Source: Desulfurivibrio alkaliphilus AHT 2 | GTDB lineage: Bacteria; Desulfobacterota; Desulfobulbia; Desulfobulbales; Desulfurivibrionaceae | Direction: 5' to 3' | DNA: 64,000 nt | Assembly: GCF_000092205.1 (NCBI RefSeq) | Contig: NC_014216.1 | Location: 1,116,001-1,180,000 of the forward strand | Shown: piece by piece, positions 7,493-16,578 of the stretch | Numbering within the stretch: position 1 is the stretch's first letter | Layout: every line of letters starts with the position of its first letter | The notes under the pieces: generated by a model | Seen by the model: the letters and a program-made list of their open reading frames with translations, nothing else | What the model was told of the DNA's origin: nothing | The model's database searches: none | Translations under genes and position numbers: made by a program

Positions 7493-9661
7493 ATGAAAAG
7501 CATCGGCACCAAGCTTTTTTTGTTTATCGCGCTTTTCACGCTCTTTTTCAGCGCCTTTTTGCTGCAGCGCACCCACTCCTTGGCTAAGCGCCTGGTCGAT
7601 GATACCGTCCATCAGCAGGCCGCCTTGGCCCTGCAGTTCAACCTCTCCATCCGCCGGTATGTGGATGAAAAAATCAGGCCGGTAATGTACCAATTGGTGG
7701 GCCAGGAAGAGTTCATCCCCGAAACCATGTCCACCTCCTATGTTTCCCGTTCCATTTTTGCCGACGTCAATGAGCATTTTCCCGAACTGATTCTCAAGTT
7801 TTCCGCCGAAGCCCCCCGCAACCCGCTTAACCAGGCCACCCCGGAAGAACTGGCGATAATCGATTACTTCAACCTTAACCCCGGGGCCGAATCATGGCAG
7901 GGCAGCGTGATATTAAACGATGCACATTATCTGGCCCAGTTCAAGCCCCGCCGTACCGAGGAAAACTGCCTCAACTGCCACGGCTCGCCGGAGGCCGCAC
8001 CAGTCTCTCTGGTAGAGCGCTACGGGACCGAAGCCGGCTTTAACTGGCCTTTGGGAGAGGTGGTGGCCACCGATACCGTGGGGATTCCCATCGACGAAAT
8101 CCGGGCCAAAATGTGGACCGCCATCGTGGGGGATCTGGTCATCCTGGTGTTTTCCCTGCTGCTACTGCTGGGGGGCGTTTTTTTGCTGGTCAGAAAACTG
8201 ATCGGCAACCGACTGGCCTCCATTTCCGCCAACTTTGAAAAGGTCTGCCGGCAAGATGACGACAGCGTACAACTGCCCCGGCTGACGGAAAGCAGCCAGG
8301 ATGAAATCGGCTCTTTGGCGCAGAGCTACAACCAACTGGCCGACAAACTGCACCGCTACCACCAGTCCATGCAGGAGCAACTGCAAGCGCGCACCGCCAT
8401 GACCGAACAGTTGCGTCGGGAAATAACCGAGCGGATGGCGGCGGAAAAGGAGAAGCAGGAGATGGAAAGAAAGATCCTGCATGTCCAGAAACTGGAAAGC
8501 CTCGGTGTGCTGACCGGCGGTATTGCCCACGATTTCAATAACCTGTTGGTGCCCATTGTCGGCAATGCCGAACTGGCCAAAATGGTGCTGCCCCCGGATT
8601 CTCCAGCCCACAAACAGTTGGCCGACATCATCACCGCCTCCCAGCGGGCCAGCGAGCTCTGCCGGCAGATGCTGGCCTATTCCGGCCAGGGTAAGCTGGT
8701 TACCCAGCAGCTTGATTTGTCGGAAGTAGCCAGAGAGCAGGCTGAAATGCTGGCCGTCTCGGTGGATAAGAAGGCCAGGATCCACTATCAACTGGCAACC
8801 ACCCCCCTGCCCATCGAGGGCGACGCCACCCAAATCCGGCAGGTGATTATGAACCTGATCACCAACGCCTCGGAGGCCCTTGAAGGCAACGAGGGAGACA
8901 TCACCATCCGTACCGGCTCCCTGACCTGTGACCGCGAGTACTTTAAACAAAATTTCAACGAAGAACCACCTCCGGGCCAATACGTCTTCCTGGAGGTGGA
9001 GGATACCGGCTGCGGCATGGATGCGGAAACCGCCGGGCGGATTTTCGATCCCTTTTTCACCACCAAATTCACCGGCCGTGGCCTGGGGCTGGCCGCCGTT
9101 CTGGGTATTATCCGCGGCCACCATGGCGCCATCCGGGTCTACAGCGAGCCAGGCAAAGGAACGGTGATGAAGGTTCTCCTGCCCCTGGCCCAACCCAGCG
9201 ACCAGGCGCCGGTGGCGGCAGCAGAACAGCCGGGCATCGACCCCGACTGGCGGGGCAGCGGCACCATCCTGCTGGTGGACGATGAAGAGATGGTACGCAC
9301 CACCGGCGCCACCATTCTACGCGCCAAAGGTTTTGAAGTAATCACCGCCGGCGACGGTCGGGAAGCGGTGGACATTGTCGCACAACAGCCGGAACGGATA
9401 GAGTGCGTGGTGCTGGATATGAACATGCCGGTAATGGACGGCGCCGAGGCCTTTCAAGAACTGCGTAAAATCAGGCCAGATTTACCGGTCCTGCTGGCCA
9501 GCGGCTACAACGCCCAGGAGATCGTTCAGCGCTTCCACGGCGGCAAACTGGCGGGTTTTATCCAAAAGCCTTACCAGATCGAGCAACTGCTCGGCGCGCT
9601 GCAAAAGATCATGCAGCCGGCCGAAGCACCCCAGGCCCAGGAGGAAAAAACTAGATCATAG
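7493..9661 (+). CDS. DUF3365 c-heme sensor hybrid histidine kinase with receiver
   Basis: The 722-residue protein has an N-terminal membrane segment (7-25), a periplasmic DUF3365/Tll0287-like domain carrying one CxxCH c-type heme motif (CLNCH, 159-163), a second membrane segment (208-233), HAMP (about 234-290), a coiled coil, HisKA (H346 in GGIAHDFNN), HATPase_c (N box 454-462, G box GRGLGL) and a C-terminal receiver (DDEE 597-600, D642, K692). A covalently bound heme outside the membrane makes a redox, O2, NO or CO sensor likely. It follows the decayed chemoreceptor and precedes tRNA-Gln; no partner regulator is adjacent. Confidence 0.93.
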   Translation: MKSIGTKLFLFIALFTLFFSAFLLQRTHSLAKRLVDDTVHQQAALALQFNLSIRRYVDEKIRPVMYQLVGQEEFIPETMSTSYVSRSIFADVNEHFPELILKFSAEAPRNPLNQATPEELAIIDYFNLNPGAESWQGSVILNDAHYLAQFKPRRTEENCLNCHGSPEAAPVSLVERYGTEAGFNWPLGEVVATDTVGIPIDEIRAKMWTAIVGDLVILVFSLLLLLGGVFLLVRKLIGNRLASISANFEKVCRQDDDSVQLPRLTESSQDEIGSLAQSYNQLADKLHRYHQSMQEQLQARTAMTEQLRREITERMAAEKEKQEMERKILHVQKLESLGVLTGGIAHDFNNLLVPIVGNAELAKMVLPPDSPAHKQLADIITASQRASELCRQMLAYSGQGKLVTQQLDLSEVAREQAEMLAVSVDKKARIHYQLATTPLPIEGDATQIRQVIMNLITNASEALEGNEGDITIRTGSLTCDREYFKQNFNEEPPPGQYVFLEVEDTGCGMDAETAGRIFDPFFTTKFTGRGLGLAAVLGIIRGHHGAIRVYSEPGKGTVMKVLLPLAQPSDQAPVAAAEQPGIDPDWRGSGTILLVDDEEMVRTTGATILRAKGFEVITAGDGREAVDIVAQQPERIECVVLDMNMPVMDGAEAFQELRKIRPDLPVLLASGYNAQEIVQRFHGGKLAGFIQKPYQIEQLLGALQKIMQPAEAPQAQEEKTRS

Positions 9662-9693
9662 GTGTGAAGAAAGGCAGCGGCAAGGTTTTGCCC

Positions 9694-9722
9694 TTGACAG
9701 ACCAGGTCGCTTTTTTTATAAA
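9694..9722 (+). promoter_or_regulatory. Near-consensus sigma-70 promoter of tRNA-Gln
   Basis: TTGACA, exactly 17 nt, TATAAA, 21 nt before the first base of the tRNA. This is the best promoter match in the window. Confidence 0.88.
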
Positions 9723-9743
9723 GACCCTTTCCGTTCACCATAT

Positions 9744-9817
9744 TGGGGGATCGTCTAATGGTAGGACTGCAGACTCTGACTCTGCCTGTCGGGGTTCGAA
9801 TCCCTGTCCCCCAGCCA
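9744..9817 (+). tRNA. tRNA-Gln (anticodon CTG)
   Basis: A 74-nt cloverleaf. The acceptor stem TGGGGGA pairs with TCCCCCA, the D arm contains AATGGTAGGA, the anticodon stem GCAGA/TCTGC encloses loop CTCTGAC (anticodon CTG), and the T arm contains GTTCGAATC. The CCA end is encoded. It has its own promoter and terminator. Confidence 0.97.
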
Positions 9818-9823
9818 AATAAC

Positions 9824-9860
9824 AAAGGGTTGCGCCTGCCGCGCAGCCCTTTCTTTTTTT
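9824..9860 (+). terminator. Terminator of tRNA-Gln
   Basis: A 12-bp stem (AAAGGGTTGCGC with GCGCAGCCCTTT, one mismatch) and a 5-nt loop, followed by TTCTTTTTTT. Confidence 0.9.
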
Positions 9861-9909
9861 CGCAACCATTCACCAACGCCGCACCTGCAAGCGATAAGGA
9901 GGTTGCACC

Positions 9910-10812
9910 ATGAAAATCTTTTTGGCCGGCGCCACCGGTTTTGTCGGCAGCGCCCTGATTCCTCGCCTGCTGCAGGAGAACCACCAGTTGCTGGTACTGG
10001 TGCGCCACCCCGATAAGGCCGACCGCCTGCCGGCCCCGGTCAAGGTGGTGGCCGGCGATCCCACCCGGCCGGGCCGGTGGCAGGAAGAGGCGGCATCGGC
10101 GGAGGTGATCATCAACCTGACCGGCGCCAGTGTCTTTACCCGCTGGACGGCCAAGGCCAAACAACAGATCATGGACAGCCGGGTCAACTCCACCAGGCAT
10201 ATAGTGGAGGCCATGCAGGGTGCCGCCAACCCCATGACCCTGATCAACACCAGCGCCGCCGGTTACTACGGCATCCATGATGATCAGCCGAAAACGGAAA
10301 CATCCCCGCCGGGCCAAGACTTTCTCGCCCAGGTCTGCCGGGCCTGGGAAAGTGAGGCCTTGAAAGCCGCCGACCACGGTCATCGAGTTGCCATCGCCAG
10401 GCTGGCAGTGGTATTGGGCAGAGGCGGCGGCGCCCTGGCCCAAATGATTCCCCCGTTCAACCTGGGCCTGGGCGGCCGGCTGGGCAGTGGTAAGCAACCT
10501 TTTCCCTGGATCCACCTGGATGACCTGACTGCCATTTTCGCTTTTCTTTGCCACCACCGGGAAATTTCCGGGCCGGTCAACTGCGGCGCCCCGCAGATCA
10601 TCAACAACGCCGAGTTCACCAAAGCCATGGGCCAAAGGCTGAAGCGGCCCACCCTGCTGGCAGTGCCGGGGTTTATGCTCCGCCTGGCCCTGGGCGAGAT
10701 GAGTGCAGCCTTGCTGGGCGGCACCCGCATGGTACCTGAGGTACTGGAGCGACACGGTTTTGTCTTCCGTTTTCCCGAAATCGACCAGGCCCTGGCCGAT
10801 CTACTGCCATGA
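9910..10812 (+). CDS. TIGR01777-type NAD(P)-binding epimerase (YfcH/SULA-like)
   Basis: The 300-residue protein has the Rossmann nucleotide-binding motif GATGFVGS near its N-terminus and the family-typical NLTGASVFTRWTAKAKQQIMDSR segment split around residues 75-95. The usual C-terminal DUF1731-like region carries PTLLAVPGFMLRLALGEM. It belongs to the extended short-chain dehydrogenase superfamily; the substrate is not known for most members. AAGGAGG 7 nt before ATG fixes the start. It precedes the L,D-transpeptidase by 35 nt, possibly in one transcript. Confidence 0.9.
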   Translation: MKIFLAGATGFVGSALIPRLLQENHQLLVLVRHPDKADRLPAPVKVVAGDPTRPGRWQEEAASAEVIINLTGASVFTRWTAKAKQQIMDSRVNSTRHIVEAMQGAANPMTLINTSAAGYYGIHDDQPKTETSPPGQDFLAQVCRAWESEALKAADHGHRVAIARLAVVLGRGGGALAQMIPPFNLGLGGRLGSGKQPFPWIHLDDLTAIFAFLCHHREISGPVNCGAPQIINNAEFTKAMGQRLKRPTLLAVPGFMLRLALGEMSAALLGGTRMVPEVLERHGFVFRFPEIDQALADLLP

Positions 10813-10847
10813 ACCATGACCGTTAACAGCAACTCTTAAGAGTCACC

Positions 10848-11894
10848 ATGCCCCGTTTACTGCTTACCATTAACTGTTTATCACTGTTCCTCTTCGCCGT
10901 CGCCTGTGCCGACGTCAACCGACCATTAAGCGCCTCAGCTGCAACGGAATACAACAATCAACTCAATGTCAGCGGCAACGAAGTGCCGCCGGTGGAGGCA
11001 AACACCACAGTGGTGCAAGAGCGTCCATCATCGCCCAGGCTCTCGGTTGCCACCACTCAATCATATAACCCGGAATCTTGGACGGTGGTGGGGCAAGCGC
11101 GGGAATACCAGGTGCAGGGCCGGGAGTCACTGATGGAAATCGCCCGGGACCACGGCCTGGGCTACCTGGAGGTCACCAGAATAAATCCCGACCTGGACCC
11201 CTTTCTGCCCGGCGACGGCGCCAGGGTGCTGCTACCCACCGCCCGGGTGCTGCCGCAAATACCATCCGAGCCGGGCATGGTGCTGAACCTTCCGGAAAAG
11301 CGACTCTACTATTTTTACCGCCGAAACGATAACCGACTGGTAATTTCTTTCCCGGTGGGCATCGGCACCGCAGACCGGGGAACCCCCCTGGGAGACTTTA
11401 GCATCACCCAGAAACTGACCGACCCCAGTTGGACGGTGCCCGCCTCGGTAAGGGAACAACGCCCCCACCTGCCGGCCATCGTGCCGCCCGGGCCCGACAA
11501 CCCCATGGGGGCTTATGCCCTGCAACTTTCCGGCGGCAGCTATTTTATCCATGGCACCAACCGACCCTGGTCCATCGGCCGGCGGGCAACCTTGGGCTGT
11601 GCCCGGCTGTACCCGGAAGATATCCCGGTACTGTTTCGCATGGCGGACAGGGGCACCCCGGTCAGGATTATTCACCAGCCGGTAAAGGTCGGGCGCCAGC
11701 AGGAAAAAATCTTTCTTGAGGTCCACCACGACCGGCACGACGGCATCAACTGGCGCGACTACTGGCGGGAAGCGGAACAAATTCTGAGCGAAAAAGGCTG
11801 GCTGAATTACGTTGAAAGCGGCAAGCCGGCGGAAGTCGCCAGGCAGGGCCTGGGTATTCCCGTCCTTGTCGGACGGCTGCCGGAAGCGGAATAG
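10848..11894 (+). CDS. L,D-transpeptidase (YkuD) with LysM-like N-terminal domain
   Basis: The 348-residue exported protein likely cross-links peptidoglycan stem peptides or attaches proteins to them. A hydrophobic leader ends in AVAC (C20), an imperfect lipobox, so it may be a lipoprotein. A LysM-like segment (about 86-130; EYQVQGRESLMEIARDHGL) precedes a YkuD domain (about 142-275) with the catalytic HGTN (H235) and SIGRRATLGCARLY (C251). The canonical S/T-x-G-C-I/V-R motif is seen here as TLGCAR. Next to it on the other strand is an Lpp-like lipoprotein, a plausible substrate. Confidence 0.92.
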   Translation: MPRLLLTINCLSLFLFAVACADVNRPLSASAATEYNNQLNVSGNEVPPVEANTTVVQERPSSPRLSVATTQSYNPESWTVVGQAREYQVQGRESLMEIARDHGLGYLEVTRINPDLDPFLPGDGARVLLPTARVLPQIPSEPGMVLNLPEKRLYYFYRRNDNRLVISFPVGIGTADRGTPLGDFSITQKLTDPSWTVPASVREQRPHLPAIVPPGPDNPMGAYALQLSGGSYFIHGTNRPWSIGRRATLGCARLYPEDIPVLFRMADRGTPVRIIHQPVKVGRQQEKIFLEVHHDRHDGINWRDYWREAEQILSEKGWLNYVESGKPAEVARQGLGIPVLVGRLPEAE

Positions 11895-11916
11895 CGAGCA
11901 AGAACAAGCAAACCAA

Positions 11917-11952
11917 AAGGCGCTCAACCGGATGCAACCGGAAGAGCGCCTT
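11917..11952. terminator. Hairpin between convergent ldt and lipoprotein genes
   Basis: AAGGCGCT pairs with AGCGCCTT around an inner direct repeat (CAACCGG twice). Weak T-rich flanks on the minus side suggest it may serve both genes. Confidence 0.55.
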
Positions 11953-11978
11953 GACTGAGCACTAATCACAACAGCGAC

Positions 11979-12296
11979 TTACTTCATCTGCTGCAACTCA
12001 AAAGCCTTTTCCTGCCGATCCAGGCACTCTTCAGCCTTGAGCAGTGCCTTTTCGGCAATCTCCCGGGCGTTGGCGGAGCACTCCCGGGCCTTTGCGCTTT
12101 CTTCCCGCAGTTCCTTGGTTTCCGAACGCAGGTTATCGACATTGACGGAAATGTTGCCTACCCGGCGCTCCAGGGCTTCAACTTTGGTTTCCAGCTGATT
12201 AAACCGGGCTTCATCGACCGCATCCACCTGATTGGTGGCGCAGCCGGCGGCAAAAAGCAGCAGCAGCCCGCATGCCAAACCTAACGCTTTTTTCAT
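11979..12296 (-). CDS. Small Lpp-like coiled-coil outer-membrane lipoprotein
   Basis: A 105-residue precursor with a lipoprotein signal peptide and lipobox FAAGC, so the mature protein starts at Cys. The remainder is a single long helix with heptads (QLETKVEALERRVGNISVNV, then Ala/Glu-rich) like murein lipoprotein/OprI. It ends QQMK, with a C-terminal Lys as in Lpp, which is joined to peptidoglycan by L,D-transpeptidases. The start at 12296 is set by GGAGGT 8 nt upstream; an ATG at 12311 would include this site. A perfect GC hairpin (12345-12364) lies in the probable 5' leader. Confidence 0.85.
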   Translation of the reverse strand: MKKALGLACGLLLLFAAGCATNQVDAVDEARFNQLETKVEALERRVGNISVNVDNLRSETKELREESAKARECSANAREIAEKALLKAEECLDRQEKAFELQQMK

Positions 12297-12438
12297 AGTT
12301 TTTACCTCCATCCATAATTGAAATTTATGATGTTGTCCTCCAGGCGCGGCCCCCGCCGCGCCACTACTTTGGCAATAATCTCATAAAACACACCCAAAAA
12401 TCAATTAAAATCGGGAAGTTTTTTGTTTCACAAGCTGC

Positions 12439-12468
12439 TTGAACAAAACGATGTTTATCCTGTATGTT
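12439..12468 (+). promoter_or_regulatory. Possible leuB promoter
   Basis: TTGAAC, 18 nt, TATGTT, about 125 nt before leuB, leaving a leader with two short hairpins but no leader peptide rich in Leu codons that I can see. Confidence 0.42.
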
Positions 12469-12562
12469 GGCAAACTGCCGGAGGTGAGCTGTTTTTCATA
12501 AGCGGCCAAAAATTCCGGCCACACCCCCAAGAAACACTTTGCAAAACAGCATTAACCCCTAA

Positions 12563-13770
<1,208 letters not shown>

Positions 13771-13795
13771 CTTTCTTAGTTAGTCTTCACAAAAT

Positions 13796-13851
13796 GGGAC
13801 GTGGTATCCGGTAGCGGCAGGTTTGCCCGCCACTGCCGGATACCACGTCCC
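13796..13851 (-). repeat. Long hairpin downstream of the DUF1015 gene
   Basis: A 22-bp stem (one mismatch, one wobble) starting GGGACGTGGTATCCGG, with a 12-nt loop. It lies 31 nt beyond the DUF1015 stop. On the minus strand it is followed by ATTTTG, a weak terminator tail. Confidence 0.7.
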
Positions 13852-13882
13852 CCGTCCAGAATTTGCCGGACTACGACTTCGA

Positions 13883-15244
13883 CTAGTCGGTAAGGGGGTT
13901 TATCGCCAGGCCTGTCAGGACTTTGGGGTAGAAGAAGGTGGATTTGTGGGGCATCACCAGGTTTTCGTCGGCCACCCGGCGGACCTGCTCCACTTTGGTG
14001 GGGTTCATCAGGAACAGCACCGGGGTGGCTTCCGTGCGGCCACCGGCTTCGGCGGCCAGCACGGCCTCCTTGACGGCCACGTCCAGGGCCTCGGCGGCGT
14101 TGCTGTAGTAATCGATGAGGTCGCCCTGCACGCAGCGGCTCTTGTCCAGGTCCGGCAGGCGGTCGATGATCAGGTCTGAAAGCACCACCACGTCGAGATC
14201 CCGCAAGGCCGGCGGCTGGTGGGCCGCTTCCCGGTCCATCACCCCATCTTTCAGGGTCAGCAGAAAGCTGCGATCCTCGCCGGGGTGATAAAAGCCGAAA
14301 CAGGTGTTGCCGCCCTCCCCTTCCGCCATCCGGCCCAAGGTTTCGTCGAGCAGGCTCTCCCGGCCGCCGTTGGTAATTTCCCGCACCTCGAAACACTCCT
14401 GCAAGGCATGCAGCAAATCGGTGCTGGTTTTATAACCCGGCAGGCGCAACAGGCGATGGGTGGGCAGTACGCTCAGCCCCGGATCTTCCATGCCGCAAAG
14501 ATACATCATGGTGTGGTTGGCCGGATCGGCCGGATCCAGCTGGCCCCGCCGCTCCCGCACCAGGGCCCGGTACTGCAGGGCGGTGGTGTAGCGATGATGG
14601 CCGTCGGCGATGTACAGTGCCTTGTCCTGGAATTTTTCCTGCACCGCCTGTAGTATGGCCGGGTCGGAGACCAGACGCAGCCGGTGCTCGCAACCATTAT
14701 GGTCCAGCGCCCGGTACAGTGGTGGTTCGGTGCCGCCCTGCTCCAGCAGACGCATGATCTCGCCGGCCGGATCGGAGTACAGGGAGAAAATGGGGCTGAA
14801 CTGGGCCTGGCAGGTATCCAGCAGACGCAGACGGTCTGAGGTCACCCCGGCAAAGGTTTTTTCATGGGGCTTGACCACCCCTTCGGCAAACTCCGCCAGT
14901 TGCACCCGGCCCAGGAAACCGCGCCGGGTAAGGGTTTGGCCGTCTGGGCGGCGATAGTCCACCTCGTAGATGTAAAAGGCCGGCCGCTCTTCCCTGAGCA
15001 GCACCGCTTCCCGCTGCCACTGTTGATAAAGCTCGGCGGCACCGGCATAACGCTGTTCGGTCATGCCTTCCCCCTTGACGTTTTTGCTCAAATCCAACCG
15101 GATCATGTTGTAGGGGTTGCGTTCCAACAAAGCCGCCTGGCCGCCGGCATCGATCACATCGTAGGGCGGGCTGACCACCTCTTCGATGTTGGGTGTTTTT
15201 TCCGGGTTATAACGCACGGCGCGAAAGGGGGCGATTACGGCCAT
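13883..15244 (-). CDS. DUF1015 family protein
   Basis: The 453-residue soluble protein matches DUF1015 throughout: APFRAVRYNPEK and VVSPPYDVID near the N-terminus, ERNPYNMIRLDL, and the His-rich ADGHHRYTTAL in the middle. The biochemical role is not established from the sequence. I recall, without being able to check, that genetic work in sulfate reducers tied this family to serine synthesis. It is transcribed alone, convergent with leuB across an element and a hairpin, and divergent from queD. Confidence 0.88.
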   Translation of the reverse strand: MAVIAPFRAVRYNPEKTPNIEEVVSPPYDVIDAGGQAALLERNPYNMIRLDLSKNVKGEGMTEQRYAGAAELYQQWQREAVLLREERPAFYIYEVDYRRPDGQTLTRRGFLGRVQLAEFAEGVVKPHEKTFAGVTSDRLRLLDTCQAQFSPIFSLYSDPAGEIMRLLEQGGTEPPLYRALDHNGCEHRLRLVSDPAILQAVQEKFQDKALYIADGHHRYTTALQYRALVRERRGQLDPADPANHTMMYLCGMEDPGLSVLPTHRLLRLPGYKTSTDLLHALQECFEVREITNGGRESLLDETLGRMAEGEGGNTCFGFYHPGEDRSFLLTLKDGVMDREAAHQPPALRDLDVVVLSDLIIDRLPDLDKSRCVQGDLIDYYSNAAEALDVAVKEAVLAAEAGGRTEATPVLFLMNPTKVEQVRRVADENLVMPHKSTFFYPKVLTGLAINPLTD

Positions 15245-15462
15245 CTCAACTGCTCCTTGACAAATAAATTATGCTGATAAATCGTGGTGTCGGTTGTTTT
15301 CTGTATTTTCAGGCCGACTTGGGTTATATAAAATTGTCGGCACAAAAAGAAAGAGCCATTCATATTCAAAAATCCGCCGCCTTGCAAGCGGTCTTTGGCG
15401 AAAAAGGGTAATCGTTATAGGTTAACACCCCTGGTTAACGGTTACGAAAAAGGAGAGATACG

Positions 15463-15834
15463 ATGTACGAAGTATTTACCACCACCCACTTTTCCTCGGG
15501 CCATCACCTGCGCAACTATCCCGGCAACTGCGAAAAACCCCACGGCCACAACTGGAAGGTCAAGGTTATCATGCGGGCCGACGAGTTGGATGAACTGGGC
15601 ATGGCCCTGGATTTCCGCGATCTTAAGGCAGCCTTGAAGGTGATCATCGACGATCTGGATCATCGTGATCTCAACGAGCATCCGGCCTTCCAGCAGGAAA
15701 ATCCCTCCTCGGAAAATATCGCCCGCTATATTTTCGCCGAACTGAAAAAGAGTCTGAGCAGCGATCGCTACCGCCCCCACAAGGTAACGGTGCTGGAAAC
15801 CGATGCCTGCGGGGTCAGTTATTCGGAAGAGTAA
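15463..15834 (+). CDS. queD: 6-carboxy-tetrahydropterin synthase
   Basis: The 123-residue protein makes 6-carboxy-5,6,7,8-tetrahydropterin from dihydroneopterin triphosphate for queuosine. The Zn ligands are seen in FSSGHHL and HGHNW. The catalytic Cys lies in NCEKPHGHNW, the C-x3-HGH spacing that marks QueD. The downstream DLDHRDLNEH and LETDACGVSY segments are typical. AAGGAG lies 9 nt before ATG. The stop overlaps the queE start (TAATG). Confidence 0.95.
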   Translation: MYEVFTTTHFSSGHHLRNYPGNCEKPHGHNWKVKVIMRADELDELGMALDFRDLKAALKVIIDDLDHRDLNEHPAFQQENPSSENIARYIFAELKKSLSSDRYRPHKVTVLETDACGVSYSEE

Positions 15835-16559
15835 TGGCAAAAGAAAACAAACCGGGCGGGATGGCAGCGGAGCCTGCAACCCCGCCCGATACGCTGCCCG
15901 GCACGCTGCCCGGCACGCTGATGGTCGCTGAAATTTTCTACAGCCTGCAGGGTGAATCCAGCCACGCCGGTTATCCGTGCATTTTCGTTCGCCTGGCCGG
16001 CTGCAACCTGCGCTGTGTCTATTGCGACGCCCGTTACACCTACGAAGAAGCCGGCACCTGCCGGACCATCGCCGAGGTGATGGCCGCCATTGCCGAGTTA
16101 CCGCCGGTTTCCCGGGTGGAGATCACCGGCGGCGAGCCCCTGCTGCAGGAAGAGGTTTACTCCCTGCTGAACGCCCTGCTGGCCGACCAACGCCAAGTGC
16201 TGCTGGAAACCAACGGCACCATTTCCCTGGCCCGGGTACCGGCGGCGGTGCACTGCATCATGGATGTAAAATGCCCGGGCAGCGGCATGGCCGAACATCT
16301 TGACCGGGAAAACTTCCGGCGCCTTACCGACCGGGATGAGATCAAGTTTGTACTCAGTGACCGCCGCGACTACGACTGGGCTCGGAAGATCATCAACGAA
16401 TACCAACTGGCGGACCACCCCCACCTGATTTTCTCACCCGTAACCAACCGCCTGCAGCCCAGTGAGCTGGCCGCCTGGCTGCTCGCCGACGCCCTGCCCG
16501 CCCGCCTGCAACTGCAACTCCACACCCAGCTCTGGCCCGGTTGCCTGCGGGGTAAATAA
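15834..16559 (+). CDS. queE: 7-carboxy-7-deazaguanine synthase (radical SAM)
   Basis: The 241-residue protein converts the QueD product to 7-carboxy-7-deazaguanine, the base core of queuosine. It has FYSLQGESSHAG, a CNLRCVYC cluster motif (CxxxCxxC) and EITGGEPLLQ. The start overlapping the queD stop gives a 29-residue extension rich in Pro/Gly with the repeat LPGT LPGT; an internal ATG at 15921 (MVAEIFYSLQGE) fits the family length better. Both starts are possible. queC and queF are not in the window. Confidence 0.94.
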   Translation: MAKENKPGGMAAEPATPPDTLPGTLPGTLMVAEIFYSLQGESSHAGYPCIFVRLAGCNLRCVYCDARYTYEEAGTCRTIAEVMAAIAELPPVSRVEITGGEPLLQEEVYSLLNALLADQRQVLLETNGTISLARVPAAVHCIMDVKCPGSGMAEHLDRENFRRLTDRDEIKFVLSDRRDYDWARKIINEYQLADHPHLIFSPVTNRLQPSELAAWLLADALPARLQLQLHTQLWPGCLRGK

Positions 16560-16578
16560 TAAAGCTGTAAGTGGGCGA

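Noticed and set aside
15245-15462. A preQ1 riboswitch before queD
   Set aside because: I find no preQ1-I core (A-rich tail pairing with a small hairpin) or terminator; only a short palindrome near the start codon.
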